This document shows, one piece after another, positions 63,500 through 64,000 of a DNA stretch of 64,000 bases. Source of the stretch: Sarcocystis neurona (taxonomy: Eukaryota; Apicomplexa; Conoidasida; Eucoccidiorida; Sarcocystidae); NCBI GenBank assembly GCA_000727475.1, contig KL647325.1:62001-126000 (forward strand), read 5' to 3'. Below the pieces are notes generated by a model that saw nothing but the letters and a program-made list of their open reading frames with translations, was not told the origin of the DNA and ran no database searches. The translations under genes were made by a program, and so were the position numbers. Each line of letters begins with the position of its first letter. Position 1 is the stretch's first letter.

Positions 63500-64000
63500 C
63501 GACAAAACAGACAGCGCACTCTGTGTGGGCCTGCCAGCAGAAAATTTATCCCTTTCCGAGTAGCCGTGCAGTAACGCGTCTCTCCGCACACAGGGTCATC
63601 CACGCGTGCGTATGTTCTGCCACGCAGATGAGCCACGGCACGTACATACATATACAGAAAGGCTGCAGCAGCAGCAGCAGCAAGGATGTACATGTACGCT
63701 GCACCGTTACGGCAACAGCCCCGCGCGGCTACACACACGCTGCGGCATCTCAGCAGCAGCCCCAGTCGGACGCAAGTGTTGTCGTTAGCAGTACTACGGA
63801 CACGTGTATTCGATGCGTCGTTGGCAACCGCAGCAGTTGCACACACACAGACGGCCACGTATATGGTCCGTCGTTAACAGCAGCAGCGTTGAGCACGCGA
63901 CGCGTCGTTACAGCAGCAACAAACAGACGCACATCACTTGTCTCGTTGGCTGCAGCAGCGGCAGCAGCAAGCGCCATTCTTCCTTACACTCGCGTTCTCG
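63500..64000. other. Window end; possible upstream exon on the minus strand
   Basis: A minus frame from ATG 63,977 reads 75 codons (NETSDVRLFVAAVTTRRVLN, then AAAVNDGPYTWPSVCVQLLR) to a stop at 63,750. The same DNA contains a loose repeat of CTGCTGTAACGACG / GCCAACGACGCATCG. Its phase does not fit the exon at 63,495. It may be a first exon or only repeat. Confidence 0.25.

Noticed and set aside
1..64000. CRISPR array, bacterial operons, prophage, tRNA or rRNA genes
   Set aside because: The tandem repeats have no unique spacers, genes are intron-split and AT-microsatellite-flanked as in a coccidian nucleus, and no tRNA or rRNA fold was recognised by eye.

Overview
The window reads as nuclear DNA of an apicomplexan parasite, most likely an Eimeria-type coccidian. 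CAG/CTG trinucleotide tracts run through exons and introns alike and give long Gln, Ala and Ser runs. Exons are short, lie in introns of hundreds to thousands of bases, and are bounded by GT-AG sites. Spaces between genes hold TA/TATACG microsatellite. There is no bacterial-style gene packing, no operon and no rRNA or tRNA that I can see. A useful local rule is that CAG-rich plus-strand DNA usually goes with plus-strand exons and CTG-rich plus-strand DNA with minus-strand exons, although introns carry both.

Left third (1-27 kb): a large minus-strand gene runs from an ATG near 27,208 down to at least 8.2 kb. I pieced it together from exons with good splice sites. The joins from 27,208 to 17,097 are all phase-compatible; those further left are weaker. 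Its core resembles the FmiP/THOC5 subunit of the THO mRNA-export complex, behind a very long Gln/Ala-rich N-terminus that contains a 531-base assembly gap. The rest of this part is microsatellite, CAG/CTG blocks and a few weak minus-strand ORFs.

Middle (27-41 kb): 27.2-29.7 kb is an unresolved CAG/CTG-rich spacer between two divergent genes. From 29,751 to 35,771 a single uninterrupted plus-strand frame encodes a 2,006-residue acidic, Ala/Gln-rich protein with one histone-fold-like segment. About 6 kb (35.8-41.9 kb) then holds no gene I can support, including an unusual pyrimidine-rich plus strand.

Right (41.9-56.3 kb): the best-supported gene is a GHMP-family sugar kinase of the galactokinase/N-acetylgalactosamine kinase (GALK2-like) type, on the plus strand in at least nine exons across 14.3 kb. 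All three kinase motifs are present and every exon join but one is phase-compatible. Its introns hold microsatellites, a CTG/TTG tract and a 27-bp minisatellite with a palindrome.

Far right (56.3-64 kb): microsatellite and A/C-rich DNA, then a minus-strand Ala/Gln/Pro-rich gene (about 63.5 to 60.0 kb) of unknown function that shows either a one-base frameshift or a short intron. The THO-like protein would act in nuclear mRNP export and the sugar kinase in cytosolic sugar salvage. Nothing suggests that the genes work together.
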